Part shown: one piece after another, positions 54,282 to 62,998 of the stretch
How positions within the stretch are numbered: the first letter of the stretch is position 1
Layout of the letters: each line of letters begins with the position of its first letter
DNA from: JANTGF01 sp963750735
GTDB taxonomy: Bacteria; Bacteroidota; Bacteroidia; Bacteroidales; VadinHA17
Assembly (NCBI GenBank): GCA_963750735.1
Contig: CAVVRY010000003.1
Location: 248,001 to 312,000 of the forward strand
Length of the DNA stretch: 64,000 nt
Direction of reading: 5' to 3'
Translations under genes and position numbers: made by a program
Notes under the pieces: generated by a model
What the model saw: the letters and a program-made list of their open reading frames with translations, nothing else
Told to the model about the DNA's origin: nothing
Database searches by the model: none

Positions 54282-57200
54282 ATGAAACGCGTTTTTGTTT
54301 TTTTTATCGTGGTATTGGCCACAACTCTGTTAATAAATGCTCAGATTGATGCCAGGTTATTTCGGTTTCCTGATGTATCTGAAAGTAAAATTTCCTTTGT
54401 ATATGGGGGTGATATCTGGATCGTTCCAAAAACAGGTGGAACTGCCAATCGAATTACTTCCTCTCTGGGTGAGGAATCTCAACCCAAATTCTCTCCGGAT
54501 GGAAAGACCATTGGTTACAATGCTGCGTATAATGGAAACGTTGATGTTTTTACTGTACCTGCTATCGGAGGAGTTCCTATACGTGTGACTTATAACTCAC
54601 TCCCTGATCGAATGGTAGATTGGCATCCGGATGGCAATCAGATACTCTTTGCATCCATGCGTGAAAGTGGAAGACGCAGTTTTAATCAGTTTTATCTCGT
54701 CAACAAAAATGGTGGCATGCCCGAGAAGCTTCCAATGCCCTATGGTGAACTTGGATCCTTTTCTTCCGATGGGTCAAAACTAGCCTATGTTACCAGGATT
54801 ACAGAAAACTATCCATTTAAAAGATATAGAGGAGGAATGGCATCGGATGTTCTTATTTATGATCTTAAGGATTCCAGTGCAGTGAATATTACCAACAACG
54901 CAGCAACTGATGGAAAGCCGGCCTGGTTTGAAAATAAAATATATTACATTTCGGATGTTGGCCCTAAGATTCGTCGGAACATCTGGGTATATGATTTGAC
55001 TTCCAAAAAAGCAGAACAGTTGACCTTTTTCGAAAATTTTGATATTAATTATTTCTCTCTGGGCCCTGAAGATGGGGTATTTGAAGCTGATGGAAAATTG
55101 TATTTATTTAATCTTAAGGATCATTCATACTCAGAAGTGAAAGTAAATGTTGTAACTGATGTTGCCACACTTTTACCTCATACAGTGAAAGTCGGAAAAA
55201 GTATAAGCAATTATGACATTTCTCCTGATGGGAAAAGGGCTGTCTTTGAAGCCCGGGGTGATTTATTTGATGTTCCGGCTGAGCATGGATATATATTAAA
55301 TCTTACCCAATCAAGTGGTGCTTTTGACAGAAACCCAGTTTGGTCCCCAGACGGATCAAAAATAGCTTACTGGAGTGATAAAAGCGGTGAAAATCAAATC
55401 TATGTTAAGTCTCCTTCCTCCAGTGAGGCTGCAAAACAGCTTACTGACTTTCCTTCGGGTTTTGGATATAGATTATTCTGGTCACCTGATAGTAAAAAAT
55501 TGGCATTTATAAATGAAAAACAGGAGTTGCAGATTCTTGAAGTGGGTACCAAAGAAATTAAGGTCATTGATAAAACAAACCGCCGAAGCCACTCTGCACT
55601 TATGTCATTTTCAGTAAGCTGGTCAAAGGACAGCAAATGGATTGCCTATTCTAAAATGCTGGATAATATGTATTTAGCACTTTTTGCCTATAGTCTTGAA
55701 AAAGAACAGGTTGTGCAACTTACTGCAGGATATTATAATGATTATAGTCCGGTTTTCGAGCCTGAGGGCAAATATATTTACTTACTAACTGATCGCTACC
55801 TTTCCCCGGGGTATAGCAGCCTTGATGGAACATGGATATATGCTAACAGTACCCAGATTGCGGCAGTAAGTCTAACTTCTGATATTCCATCCCCATTGGA
55901 GGCAAGAAATGATAAGGTTGAGATCAAAAAAGAAGAAGAAAAGGAGGCTGAAGAACCAAAAAAAGGGAAAGAAAAGAAAAAGAAGGATTCAAAAAACGGA
56001 GATGAAGAGAAGAAAGAAGAACCAATGAAGTTTGATACTAAGAATTTTGAATCCCGGATGGTAGTTCTTCCGCCAACAGCTGGTAATTATTCGAATTTAT
56101 CAGCAGTAAAAGAGAAAGTTCTATATCATAAACGACCCAACACAGGTTCGTCTGAAAAAATGTCTCCTGTAATGTACTTTGATTTAAAAGAAAGGGAGGA
56201 GAAAACCATTATTGGAAGTGCCAATTCATACAGATTGTCAGCTTCAGGTGAGAATTTATTGATTAGTGACAAAGGAAGATTTGGAATAATTAAGGTAGCT
56301 CCGGAACAAAAACTGGAAAAACCTTTGAATACTTCCGACCTGGAAATGAACCTAAATCCAAGAGAAGAATGGGCTCAAATATTTAACGATACCTGGAGGC
56401 GATACCGTGATCTTTTTTATGATCCAGGCATGCAGCAAGTGGATTGGCCTGCTATGCAGAAACAGTATGGTGCCTTGCTGGATAATGCCATAACCCGATG
56501 GGATGTAAGCAACATAATTCAGGAACTAATTTCTGAACTAAGTGCCGGACATACTTATGCCGGCGGTGGTGATGTTGAAAATATTGAACCCAGATCAACG
56601 GGATTTTTGGGTATAGATTGGGCACTTGACAATGGAAAATATAAAATTAAGAGAATAGTTGAACCGGCACCATGGGATATTGAAGTGCGATCGCCTCTTG
56701 ATCAACCAGGTATTAAGGTGAAAGTTGGTGATTACATTCTTGCTGTTAATGGGATGGAATTGGATGGAACTAAGGACCCATATGCTTCTTTTGAAGGACT
56801 TTCTGGTAAAACAGTTGTATTAACTGTGAATCAGAGTTCAAATAAGGAGGGAGCAAAGGAAGTCATAATAAAAACATTAAATGCCTCACAGGAAGGAAGA
56901 CTCAGACACCTTGAATGGATTGAGAGTAACAGAAAAACTGTTGAAAATCTCTCAAATGGAGATATAGGATATATTTATATGCCCAATACAGGTGGAGAGG
57001 GTCAAACAGAATTGTTCCGGCAGTTTTATGCACAGCTTGATAAAAAAGGCTTTGTAATTGATGAACGATTTAACGCTGGTGGTCAGCTGTCTGACCGGTT
57101 TATGGAATTGTTGGAAAGACCAACTATTTTATATCTGCACTGGAGAAATTCAAAAGATCACAAGTGGCCTACATACAGCAACAATGGACCCAAAGCTATG

Positions 57201-57548
57201 TTAATAAATGGCTGGAGCGGTTCCGGAGGTGATGCCTTCCCTTGGGCTTTCCAGGAATTAAAAACAGGACCTATTATTGGAGAAAGAACATTGGGTATTT
57301 TGGTTGGTCCTGCAACAGGACACATGTTAATTGATGGTGGTTACATTACTGTCCCTGATGCTAGATTATATCGTACTTCAGGTGATTGGTTTGCTGAAGG
57401 CCATGGAATAGAACCGGATATAGAAGTTTGGGACGATCCAACTCTATTATCCCGTGGGAAAGATCCACAACTGGAAAGGGCAGTGCAGGAAGTAGCCAAA
57501 ATGCTTAAAAGAAAATCCACCAAAATTTATTCCGGCGCCAGCCTATGA
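54282..57548 (+). CDS. tricorn-like protease (WD40/PD40 propellers, PDZ, S41 peptidase)
   Basis: 1088 residues with a signal peptide ending NAQ, so periplasmic. Two TolB/PD40 propellers cover about 22-545 (PKFSPDGKTIGY, DWHPDGNQILF, PVWSPDGSKIAYWSD). A highly charged Lys/Glu-rich linker (about 546-585) separates them from the tricorn core C1 domain. A PDZ domain (about 765-855) precedes the S41 domain, with the Ser nucleophile in NGWSGSGGD (Ser979 or Ser981). Family enzymes cut peptides from proteasome-like degradation; periplasmic bacterial forms clear unfolded or oligopeptide substrates. Monocistronic, followed by a terminator. Size and order fit tricorn. Confidence 0.92.
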   Translation: MKRVFVFFIVVLATTLLINAQIDARLFRFPDVSESKISFVYGGDIWIVPKTGGTANRITSSLGEESQPKFSPDGKTIGYNAAYNGNVDVFTVPAIGGVPIRVTYNSLPDRMVDWHPDGNQILFASMRESGRRSFNQFYLVNKNGGMPEKLPMPYGELGSFSSDGSKLAYVTRITENYPFKRYRGGMASDVLIYDLKDSSAVNITNNAATDGKPAWFENKIYYISDVGPKIRRNIWVYDLTSKKAEQLTFFENFDINYFSLGPEDGVFEADGKLYLFNLKDHSYSEVKVNVVTDVATLLPHTVKVGKSISNYDISPDGKRAVFEARGDLFDVPAEHGYILNLTQSSGAFDRNPVWSPDGSKIAYWSDKSGENQIYVKSPSSSEAAKQLTDFPSGFGYRLFWSPDSKKLAFINEKQELQILEVGTKEIKVIDKTNRRSHSALMSFSVSWSKDSKWIAYSKMLDNMYLALFAYSLEKEQVVQLTAGYYNDYSPVFEPEGKYIYLLTDRYLSPGYSSLDGTWIYANSTQIAAVSLTSDIPSPLEARNDKVEIKKEEEKEAEEPKKGKEKKKKDSKNGDEEKKEEPMKFDTKNFESRMVVLPPTAGNYSNLSAVKEKVLYHKRPNTGSSEKMSPVMYFDLKEREEKTIIGSANSYRLSASGENLLISDKGRFGIIKVAPEQKLEKPLNTSDLEMNLNPREEWAQIFNDTWRRYRDLFYDPGMQQVDWPAMQKQYGALLDNAITRWDVSNIIQELISELSAGHTYAGGGDVENIEPRSTGFLGIDWALDNGKYKIKRIVEPAPWDIEVRSPLDQPGIKVKVGDYILAVNGMELDGTKDPYASFEGLSGKTVVLTVNQSSNKEGAKEVIIKTLNASQEGRLRHLEWIESNRKTVENLSNGDIGYIYMPNTGGEGQTELFRQFYAQLDKKGFVIDERFNAGGQLSDRFMELLERPTILYLHWRNSKDHKWPTYSNNGPKAMLINGWSGSGGDAFPWAFQELKTGPIIGERTLGILVGPATGHMLIDGGYITVPDARLYRTSGDWFAEGHGIEPDIEVWDDPTLLSRGKDPQLERAVQEVAKMLKRKSTKIYSGASL

Positions 57549-57594
57549 AGACAGAACCAATAAAGGGTTGAAATAAGTTTATTAAATTAGTTAA

Positions 57595-57629
57595 AGAGCA
57601 TCTCTCTCTAAATAGAGGTGCTCTTTTTA
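57595..57629 (+). terminator. intrinsic terminator after the tricorn-like gene
   Basis: AGAGCATCTCT and AGAGGTGCTCT pair over 11 bp with one wobble, followed by TTTTT. It lies between two converging genes. Confidence 0.85.
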
Positions 57630-57659
57630 TTTTCTATCCACAATTAATACTTGTTTCTA

Positions 57660-59249
57660 TTATGGCTTTATAAACTTTGGAGCCTTCCTATGTTGAGTTC
57701 CATTTTCATAGGCATATGCAATTTCAATTAATACAGGTTCGCTCCATGCTTTTCCAAAAAATGAGATACCAACCGGAAGTTCATCTATAAATCCCATTGG
57801 TACAGTAATACTCGGGTACCCTGAAATTGCCGCCGGTGAAGAACTACCCACCTGAAATGCATCACCATTAACATGATCCGTTTTCCATGCAGGACCTCCT
57901 GTGGGAGCAATTATGGCATCCAGATTGTTTTCATCCATGACTCGATCCATTCCATCCTCCCTGCTTCCCTTTATCACTTTCTCCAGCGTTTCAAGATATT
58001 CCTCTGAGTCAAGATCATCTTTTTCCAAAGCCATTTCCAGGTATTTTTGGTTATAAAAGTTAAGTTCAATCGAATCCTTCTCATTAAATGCAATAAGCTC
58101 TTCAAGATTCTTGATGGGTGCCTCTGGTCCCAAAGAAGAAAAATACTTATTCAAACCATCTTTGTATTCATAAAGCATTATCTCAAAGGATAAGCCATCC
58201 ACATTTGAGTTTAAAATATTTTCAATTTCTATAATTTCAACTCCTTGACTTTTCAGGTATTCCACAGCCGTATTTACCAATTCATCCACCTTATAATGTT
58301 GTCCAAGAGGTCTTTTATATAATCCAATTCTCTTCCCCTTTAGGCCATCCTTATTCAAAAATTGAGTATAATCCGTAAATGATTTCCCTTCACTATTAAT
58401 TGTTTTAACGTCTGTTGGATCTATACCTACCATAGCTCCAAGGCAAATAGCAGCATCGGTAACAGTGCGTGCCATTGGGCCCGGCGTATCCTGAGTAGAT
58501 GAAATGGGTATAATCCCAGATCTGCTTAAGAGTCCAACTGTTGGCTTAATTCCTACAATACCATTTGCGTTAGATGGACATACTATAGATCCGTTTGTTT
58601 CTGTTCCAATTGCTATCATGCACAAGTTTGCAGAAACAGCCACTCCTGACCCGGAGCTGGAACCACAGGGATTGCGATCAAGAACATACGGGTTGTTCGT
58701 TTGACCACCAATGCCACTCCATCCACTGGAGGACATTTCGCCCCGGAAATTTGCCCACTCACTCAGGTTAGCCTTCCCAAGAATTACAGCTCCGGCCTCC
58801 CTTAGTTTTTCAGCAACCCAACTATCCTGCAGGGGGTGTGAACCAATAAGAGCTCTTGATCCGGCGGTAGTTTCCATCTTATCATGCGTATCAATGTTGT
58901 CTTTTAAGAGAACAGGTATACCGTGCATTGGCCCTCTCGATTTCCCCTCTTTCAATTCCTGATCTAATTGCTCAGCAATTTTCAAAGCATCGGGATTAAC
59001 CTGAATGATTGAATTCAACCGGGGTCCGTTTTTGTCAATAGCAATAATCCTGTCAAGATAGCTTTGTACTACTTCCTGAATTGTATAGTCTTCATTCTTA
59101 TAGCCTTCCGATAGTTGAGATATTGTATATTCTTCAAACTTAAAATCTTCAGCTGAAGCTTTAGTTCCATTGTTACTCTGATCTGTCTGGCAGGAGAAAA
59201 AAAATGCCATTAAGAATACACTAAGGAATAGGCCTTTATAATTTTTCAT
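57660..59249 (-). CDS. amidase-signature-family hydrolase, lipoprotein
   Basis: 529 residues; FFFSCQTD at 16-23 is a lipobox, so the enzyme is exported. The Ser-cisSer-Lys triad is visible: Lys116 in VLLKDNID, Ser197 in CGSSSGSG, and Ser221 in TETNGSIVCPS. Family members hydrolyse amides, including peptide amides, amino-acid derivatives or fatty acyl amides. An exported form cannot be the GatA subunit of transamidation. No neighbours suggest a substrate. The divergent side (59250-59378) holds nothing. Confidence 0.92.
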   Translation of the reverse strand: MKNYKGLFLSVFLMAFFFSCQTDQSNNGTKASAEDFKFEEYTISQLSEGYKNEDYTIQEVVQSYLDRIIAIDKNGPRLNSIIQVNPDALKIAEQLDQELKEGKSRGPMHGIPVLLKDNIDTHDKMETTAGSRALIGSHPLQDSWVAEKLREAGAVILGKANLSEWANFRGEMSSSGWSGIGGQTNNPYVLDRNPCGSSSGSGVAVSANLCMIAIGTETNGSIVCPSNANGIVGIKPTVGLLSRSGIIPISSTQDTPGPMARTVTDAAICLGAMVGIDPTDVKTINSEGKSFTDYTQFLNKDGLKGKRIGLYKRPLGQHYKVDELVNTAVEYLKSQGVEIIEIENILNSNVDGLSFEIMLYEYKDGLNKYFSSLGPEAPIKNLEELIAFNEKDSIELNFYNQKYLEMALEKDDLDSEEYLETLEKVIKGSREDGMDRVMDENNLDAIIAPTGGPAWKTDHVNGDAFQVGSSSPAAISGYPSITVPMGFIDELPVGISFFGKAWSEPVLIEIAYAYENGTQHRKAPKFIKP

Positions 59250-59378
59250 AGTTAAGCATTGTTAAAATTAGCTGTTGAAGTCAATCTAATACAAAACTAA
59301 TCTTTTGCAGGAATTATTTGTATGAATTTTATTTCTTAAATGGCAGGATCTAATTATGAATAAAGAAAATAATTCTCA

Positions 59379-59693
59379 TTATTCATCATAAAACTTTAGT
59401 CCACAATGCGAACAATACCTGGTATTAAAAACATCTCCCAACCGGGCATTACAAGCCGGACATCTCCAGATTAATGAAATACTGATAATAATTCCAAACA
59501 TGATGATATAAAAGAAAGGCGCCCAGGCCAATTTTGGCATTCCAAAAAGTTCCCAGGATGGAAAAGCCAGAAGGGTAATCGAAATCAATAAAAACAGAGC
59601 CGTTAGGAATATTCCTATCCGAATCGCTTTTCGTTTTTTGAATTCTTCCCTGAAGCGATTGATCTCGTTCTGTGAATAATTACTATCAGTCAT
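59379..59693 (-). CDS. small membrane protein with zinc ribbon
   Basis: 104 residues from the ATG near 59693, preferred over an earlier in-frame start at 59738 because the earlier codons are not membrane- or domain-like. Two helices (about 26-45 and 56-78) precede a C-terminal zinc ribbon with CPAC and CSHC pairs. The arrangement NEINRFREEFKKRKAIR before the helices is basic, so the ribbon probably lies in the cytoplasm. Function unknown. Confidence 0.72.
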   Translation of the reverse strand: MTDSNYSQNEINRFREEFKKRKAIRIGIFLTALFLLISITLLAFPSWELFGMPKLAWAPFFYIIMFGIIISISLIWRCPACNARLGDVFNTRYCSHCGLKFYDE

Positions 59694-59800
59694 AACAAAA
59701 GGCAATGGGTCAGTGTTAATACTGAAATTCCAGTTCAAGATACGAAATTTATAGAATATTTTACAAGAAAAAGAACCAACATATATTAGCTTACAGTCAA

Positions 59801-60865
59801 CTAAGCTTTAGAAACAAGGAGTAAGCTGTGGTGGATATTTCGGGAATGATTGTAAATAAGAATATTTTTGATTCCTGATCGGGCAGGTCCGCTTTTATGT
59901 ATGATATCTGGTACAACTCCGGTTTTAATTATTTTTGCTGCCAGCCATACTGCAAATGAAACAGCTGTATCGTATTCACCTGTTATATGCTTGTAATATC
60001 CGACTGTACTATTTGCAAAATGATTTTCTTCCAGTTCTGAATAGACCTTATCATTTAAGTTATCGCCATTATAACCCATTAGAACTAGATCAATATCATT
60101 TATAACCATTTTTTGATCAAGAAGAAAAGCTTTAATAGCCTGAAAAATATTAAAATCTTTAGATTGATTAAATAAGCTTTTAACTCCCAAAATCCTGGCA
60201 TATGTTGATTCTGACTTTTTGTTTTCCAGAACCAGGAAAGTTGCCCCCTCTCCTGCTAAAGCTCCAGGCTGATCCTCATTTAACATCTCCAGATTAGAAA
60301 CCGCTGAGGCCTTATATTTTCCTGTTTTGCTTGAAATAGTCCAGCTTTCATGGGTAATTTCATCTATTCCTCCTAAAAGTACATTGCTTACCTCCTCTTC
60401 CTGAAGCAACAATAATGCATCGAGCAGGGCATTTTCAAAAGAAAAAGACTTCTGGGCATATGTAAGATTATAATTATTGTTACTTGATAAAAGTGCTATC
60501 TGAGCACCCATGGTATTATGTGTTGACTGAATAAAAGCAGTTGGATTTAATAAGGATTCATCATTGTCAATAACCGAACCAAGAAATTTTTCAGTATCTG
60601 TCTGGGGGCCCATTCCGGTAGCAGTAATTGTTGCCTCAGGAACTGAAATACCTGCATCAAACAAAGCAGTCTGTGCTGCCACAATACTCATACGAATAAT
60701 TTTGCTCATACGCCTGAGTATTTTTGGATTAATATATTCCTTATAATCAGGCTTTAGAATTTGAAGAAAAGGGAGCTCCATTCCCTCAATATGCTCAAGA
60801 AATTGGTCCTTACTAAGAGTTTCCTGTGGTGTTACTGCCCCTATGCCATTTATATATGCTTTCAA
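59801..60865 (-). CDS. ketosynthase-fold protein without the active-site cysteine (chain-length-factor type)
   Basis: 354 residues with the thiolase fold of beta-ketoacyl synthases (INGIGAVTPQE start, QSTHNTMGAQIALL, GEGATFLVLE). The active-site Cys position is replaced: LTYAQKSFSFENALLD has no Cys. Only one His (KHITGEYDTAVSF) is retained. Similar proteins act as chain-length factors beside an active ketosynthase in aryl-polyene and flexirubin pathways. Its ATG overlaps the stop of the active ketosynthase by 4 bp (ATGA), supporting heterodimer formation. Confidence 0.82.
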   Translation of the reverse strand: MKAYINGIGAVTPQETLSKDQFLEHIEGMELPFLQILKPDYKEYINPKILRRMSKIIRMSIVAAQTALFDAGISVPEATITATGMGPQTDTEKFLGSVIDNDESLLNPTAFIQSTHNTMGAQIALLSSNNNYNLTYAQKSFSFENALLDALLLLQEEEVSNVLLGGIDEITHESWTISSKTGKYKASAVSNLEMLNEDQPGALAGEGATFLVLENKKSESTYARILGVKSLFNQSKDFNIFQAIKAFLLDQKMVINDIDLVLMGYNGDNLNDKVYSELEENHFANSTVGYYKHITGEYDTAVSFAVWLAAKIIKTGVVPDIIHKSGPARSGIKNILIYNHSRNIHHSLLLVSKA

Positions 60866-62088
60866 TTCTTACTCCCTTTATCAATATTTACATTTGCCGC
60901 AGAAAAAATCACCGAGGAGTCATTCCCTCCAAATCCAAATGAGTTACTTAATACATGCTTTAAATCCGCTTTTTTAATTTCCGTAACTGGTTCTATATCT
61001 ATCTCTTCTATTGAATTTTTGAAGTTCAAATTTGGTAATAGTACCTGATTCCTCAATGCAAGAACTGAAAAAACAGATTCAATGGCACCTGCAGCTCCCA
61101 GAGTATGTCCAGTAAATGCTTTTGTGGAGCTGAAAGCAGGAATTTGGTCTTTAAACAATCTTTTTAGCGCTATTCCTTCTGTCAGATCATTGTTTTCTGT
61201 GCCTGTACCATGTACATTAATATAATCAATATCTCCTGGTTTCAAATTTGCCTTTTCAAGTGCCTTTTTCATGGCAAGGTATGGCCCAGTTCCATCGCCT
61301 GAAGAAGCTGTTTGATGATGTGCATCATTGGCATTTGCATATCCTGAAAGATATGCATGTATGCTTTTCTTCCTATGAGTTGCCAGATTCTCACTTTCCA
61401 GAACAAGATAAGCAGCTCCTTCACCCAGGTTCAATCCATTTCGACTCTGATCAAATGGCCGGCAATGCTCCTTATCAAGGATCATCAGTGTGTTAAATCC
61501 ATTGAGGGTGAATTTTGAAAGGGCATCAGTACCTCCTACCAGAACACGGTCAAGGATATCATTATTAATGAGGCGGGCTCCAAACATTATGCTGTTTAAA
61601 GAAGAAGAACAGGCTGTACTAATTGTGGCTAAATAATCGTTGATATCCAGCTCTTTAGCAATTTTTTCGGTATGATCACCAGCAGGATGTGTGTCAATAA
61701 ACTTATTGTGTTTTGCTTCTCCCAGGAAGTCTTTGTAATAGAGTTCACTTCTATCCATCCCTCCTACTGTGGATGCTGATATCAGGCCTGTTCGAGCAGT
61801 TTTATCACCAATGATACTTGCGTCTTTTAAAGCTTCTCTAGCTGCAATCAGCCCCAATAATGCAGTGCGGGTCCAGGGTGCACTTGAATCTACATTGGCC
61901 ATCTCAGCCAGTTCAGCCTGAGAAAGTTTAATTTCTCCAAGCACAAAATCATCCCTATGTCGGGTATTTAAAACCGAAATTGGGCTAATCCCACTTTTCC
62001 CGGAAAGTAAAGAATTAATAGTGTCACCGGCATTATTCCCAATTGATGAAATAATGCCAATACCGGTAACAACAACTGGAGATGGCAT
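60862..62088 (-). CDS. beta-ketoacyl-ACP synthase II-type ketosynthase
   Basis: 408 residues with a full Cys-His-His triad: Cys160 in ISTACSSSL, His near 295 in NVHGTGTENND, and His near 332 in FTGHTLGAAGA. FGGNDSSVIF closes the fold. It condenses malonyl-ACP with a growing acyl chain in the cytoplasm. It is 15 bp after the ACP gene and overlaps the next gene, so it is part of the same operon. The pattern, active KS plus Cys-less KS plus a dedicated ACP, matches aryl-polyene/flexirubin-type lipid synthesis rather than core fatty-acid synthesis. Confidence 0.92.
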   Translation of the reverse strand: MPSPVVVTGIGIISSIGNNAGDTINSLLSGKSGISPISVLNTRHRDDFVLGEIKLSQAELAEMANVDSSAPWTRTALLGLIAAREALKDASIIGDKTARTGLISASTVGGMDRSELYYKDFLGEAKHNKFIDTHPAGDHTEKIAKELDINDYLATISTACSSSLNSIMFGARLINNDILDRVLVGGTDALSKFTLNGFNTLMILDKEHCRPFDQSRNGLNLGEGAAYLVLESENLATHRKKSIHAYLSGYANANDAHHQTASSGDGTGPYLAMKKALEKANLKPGDIDYINVHGTGTENNDLTEGIALKRLFKDQIPAFSSTKAFTGHTLGAAGAIESVFSVLALRNQVLLPNLNFKNSIEEIDIEPVTEIKKADLKHVLSNSFGFGGNDSSVIFSAANVNIDKGSKN

Positions 62089-62103
62089 GAATTTTTAATT
62101 AGA

Positions 62104-62358
62104 TTATTTTTGATGATTGGAAATGAATTTTGCCAGACTTCTCACCGAGTAAAATATTTTCTGTCCATCTTTGGGGTTTTCTATCCTTATTCCATATTCC
62201 TTTTCTAAAAGCACAATAAGCTCCAGTGCATCAATTGAATCCAGACCTATCCCATCTCCGAACAGAGGCTCATCCTCATCAATTTCATCCGGCTCCATGT
62301 CCTCAAGATTTAGCTGTTCAATTATCTGTACTTTTAGTTTTTCAATCAACTCTTCCAT
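62104..62358 (-). CDS. dedicated acyl carrier protein
   Basis: 84 residues, acidic. GIGLDSIDALELIV contains the Ser (DSID) that takes the phosphopantetheine arm. DSID instead of the DSLD of fatty-acid ACPs is usual for pathway-specific carriers. Helices before and after fit the four-helix ACP fold. It lies 15 bp before the ketosynthase and 7 bp after the small ketosynthase-like gene. Confidence 0.93.
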   Translation of the reverse strand: MEELIEKLKVQIIEQLNLEDMEPDEIDEDEPLFGDGIGLDSIDALELIVLLEKEYGIRIENPKDGQKIFYSVRSLAKFISNHQK

Positions 62359-62365
62359 GTAATTT

Positions 62366-62998
62366 CTAGATTAATTTGTATAAACGATCTATTTCTTCAG
62401 TGGTATGATTACACTTTGAAGGAAAATCTTCCGAATCATCGGCCCAATAAACAAAAGCCTCATAACCTTCATCCCAGTGATCTACCCATCCACCCAAACA
62501 GGCTTTCAATTTCTGTGACAAAAATAACTGATTGATATAATCTGCAATGAATCTTGCATTAAAACTTTTAAAAATATAGAAAGCATTCTCACCTCTGAAA
62601 CCATGTCGAATAGAAATCTCCCCCATCATAATATTTGGAAGGGTATACACAAATACCGATGGACTGGGATAAAAATCAGAATAATCTCTTACTGATTCCT
62701 GAAAATGAGAGTCAGTTATCAAAGTTGAGTTTGAGTTGCTGAGAACCAGACCAACCTCCTCCTTGCGATAACTTGAATAATTAATACCTCTAAATACCAG
62801 CTCAGAGCTTAAAAAACCCAGTTTACTTATATCATCCATTTTGTAAAACTTTGGGTATTTAATGCTAAAAAACTTAAAGATGCTTTTTGTAATATCATTC
62901 AAATTCGCATGGGCATCCTTTTGAAGAAGCAGCTTTCCATCCAGGTAAACCTTACCTTGCTTTATATGGCAATATCTTTTTATTCTTAGCTGGTTCAT
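62366..62998 (-). CDS. small ketosynthase-N-terminal-like protein
   Basis: 210 residues. EEVGLVLSNSNSTL, then YPSPSVFVYTLPNIMMGEISIRHG, resembles the first half of a ketosynthase, but there is no Cys or His of the catalytic triad and the second half of the fold is absent. Such a protein probably has a structural or chain-controlling role in the cluster. It starts within the stop codon of the preceding ketosynthase (ATGA overlap). I do not recognise a specific named family. Confidence 0.65.
   Translation of the reverse strand: MNQLRIKRYCHIKQGKVYLDGKLLLQKDAHANLNDITKSIFKFFSIKYPKFYKMDDISKLGFLSSELVFRGINYSSYRKEEVGLVLSNSNSTLITDSHFQESVRDYSDFYPSPSVFVYTLPNIMMGEISIRHGFRGENAFYIFKSFNARFIADYINQLFLSQKLKACLGGWVDHWDEGYEAFVYWADDSEDFPSKCNHTTEEIDRLYKLI

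Noticed and set aside
55917..56035. Lys/Glu-rich repeat region as a possible frameshift or contaminant in the tricorn-like gene
   Set aside because: The frame is intact on both sides and charged linkers occur between tricorn domains.
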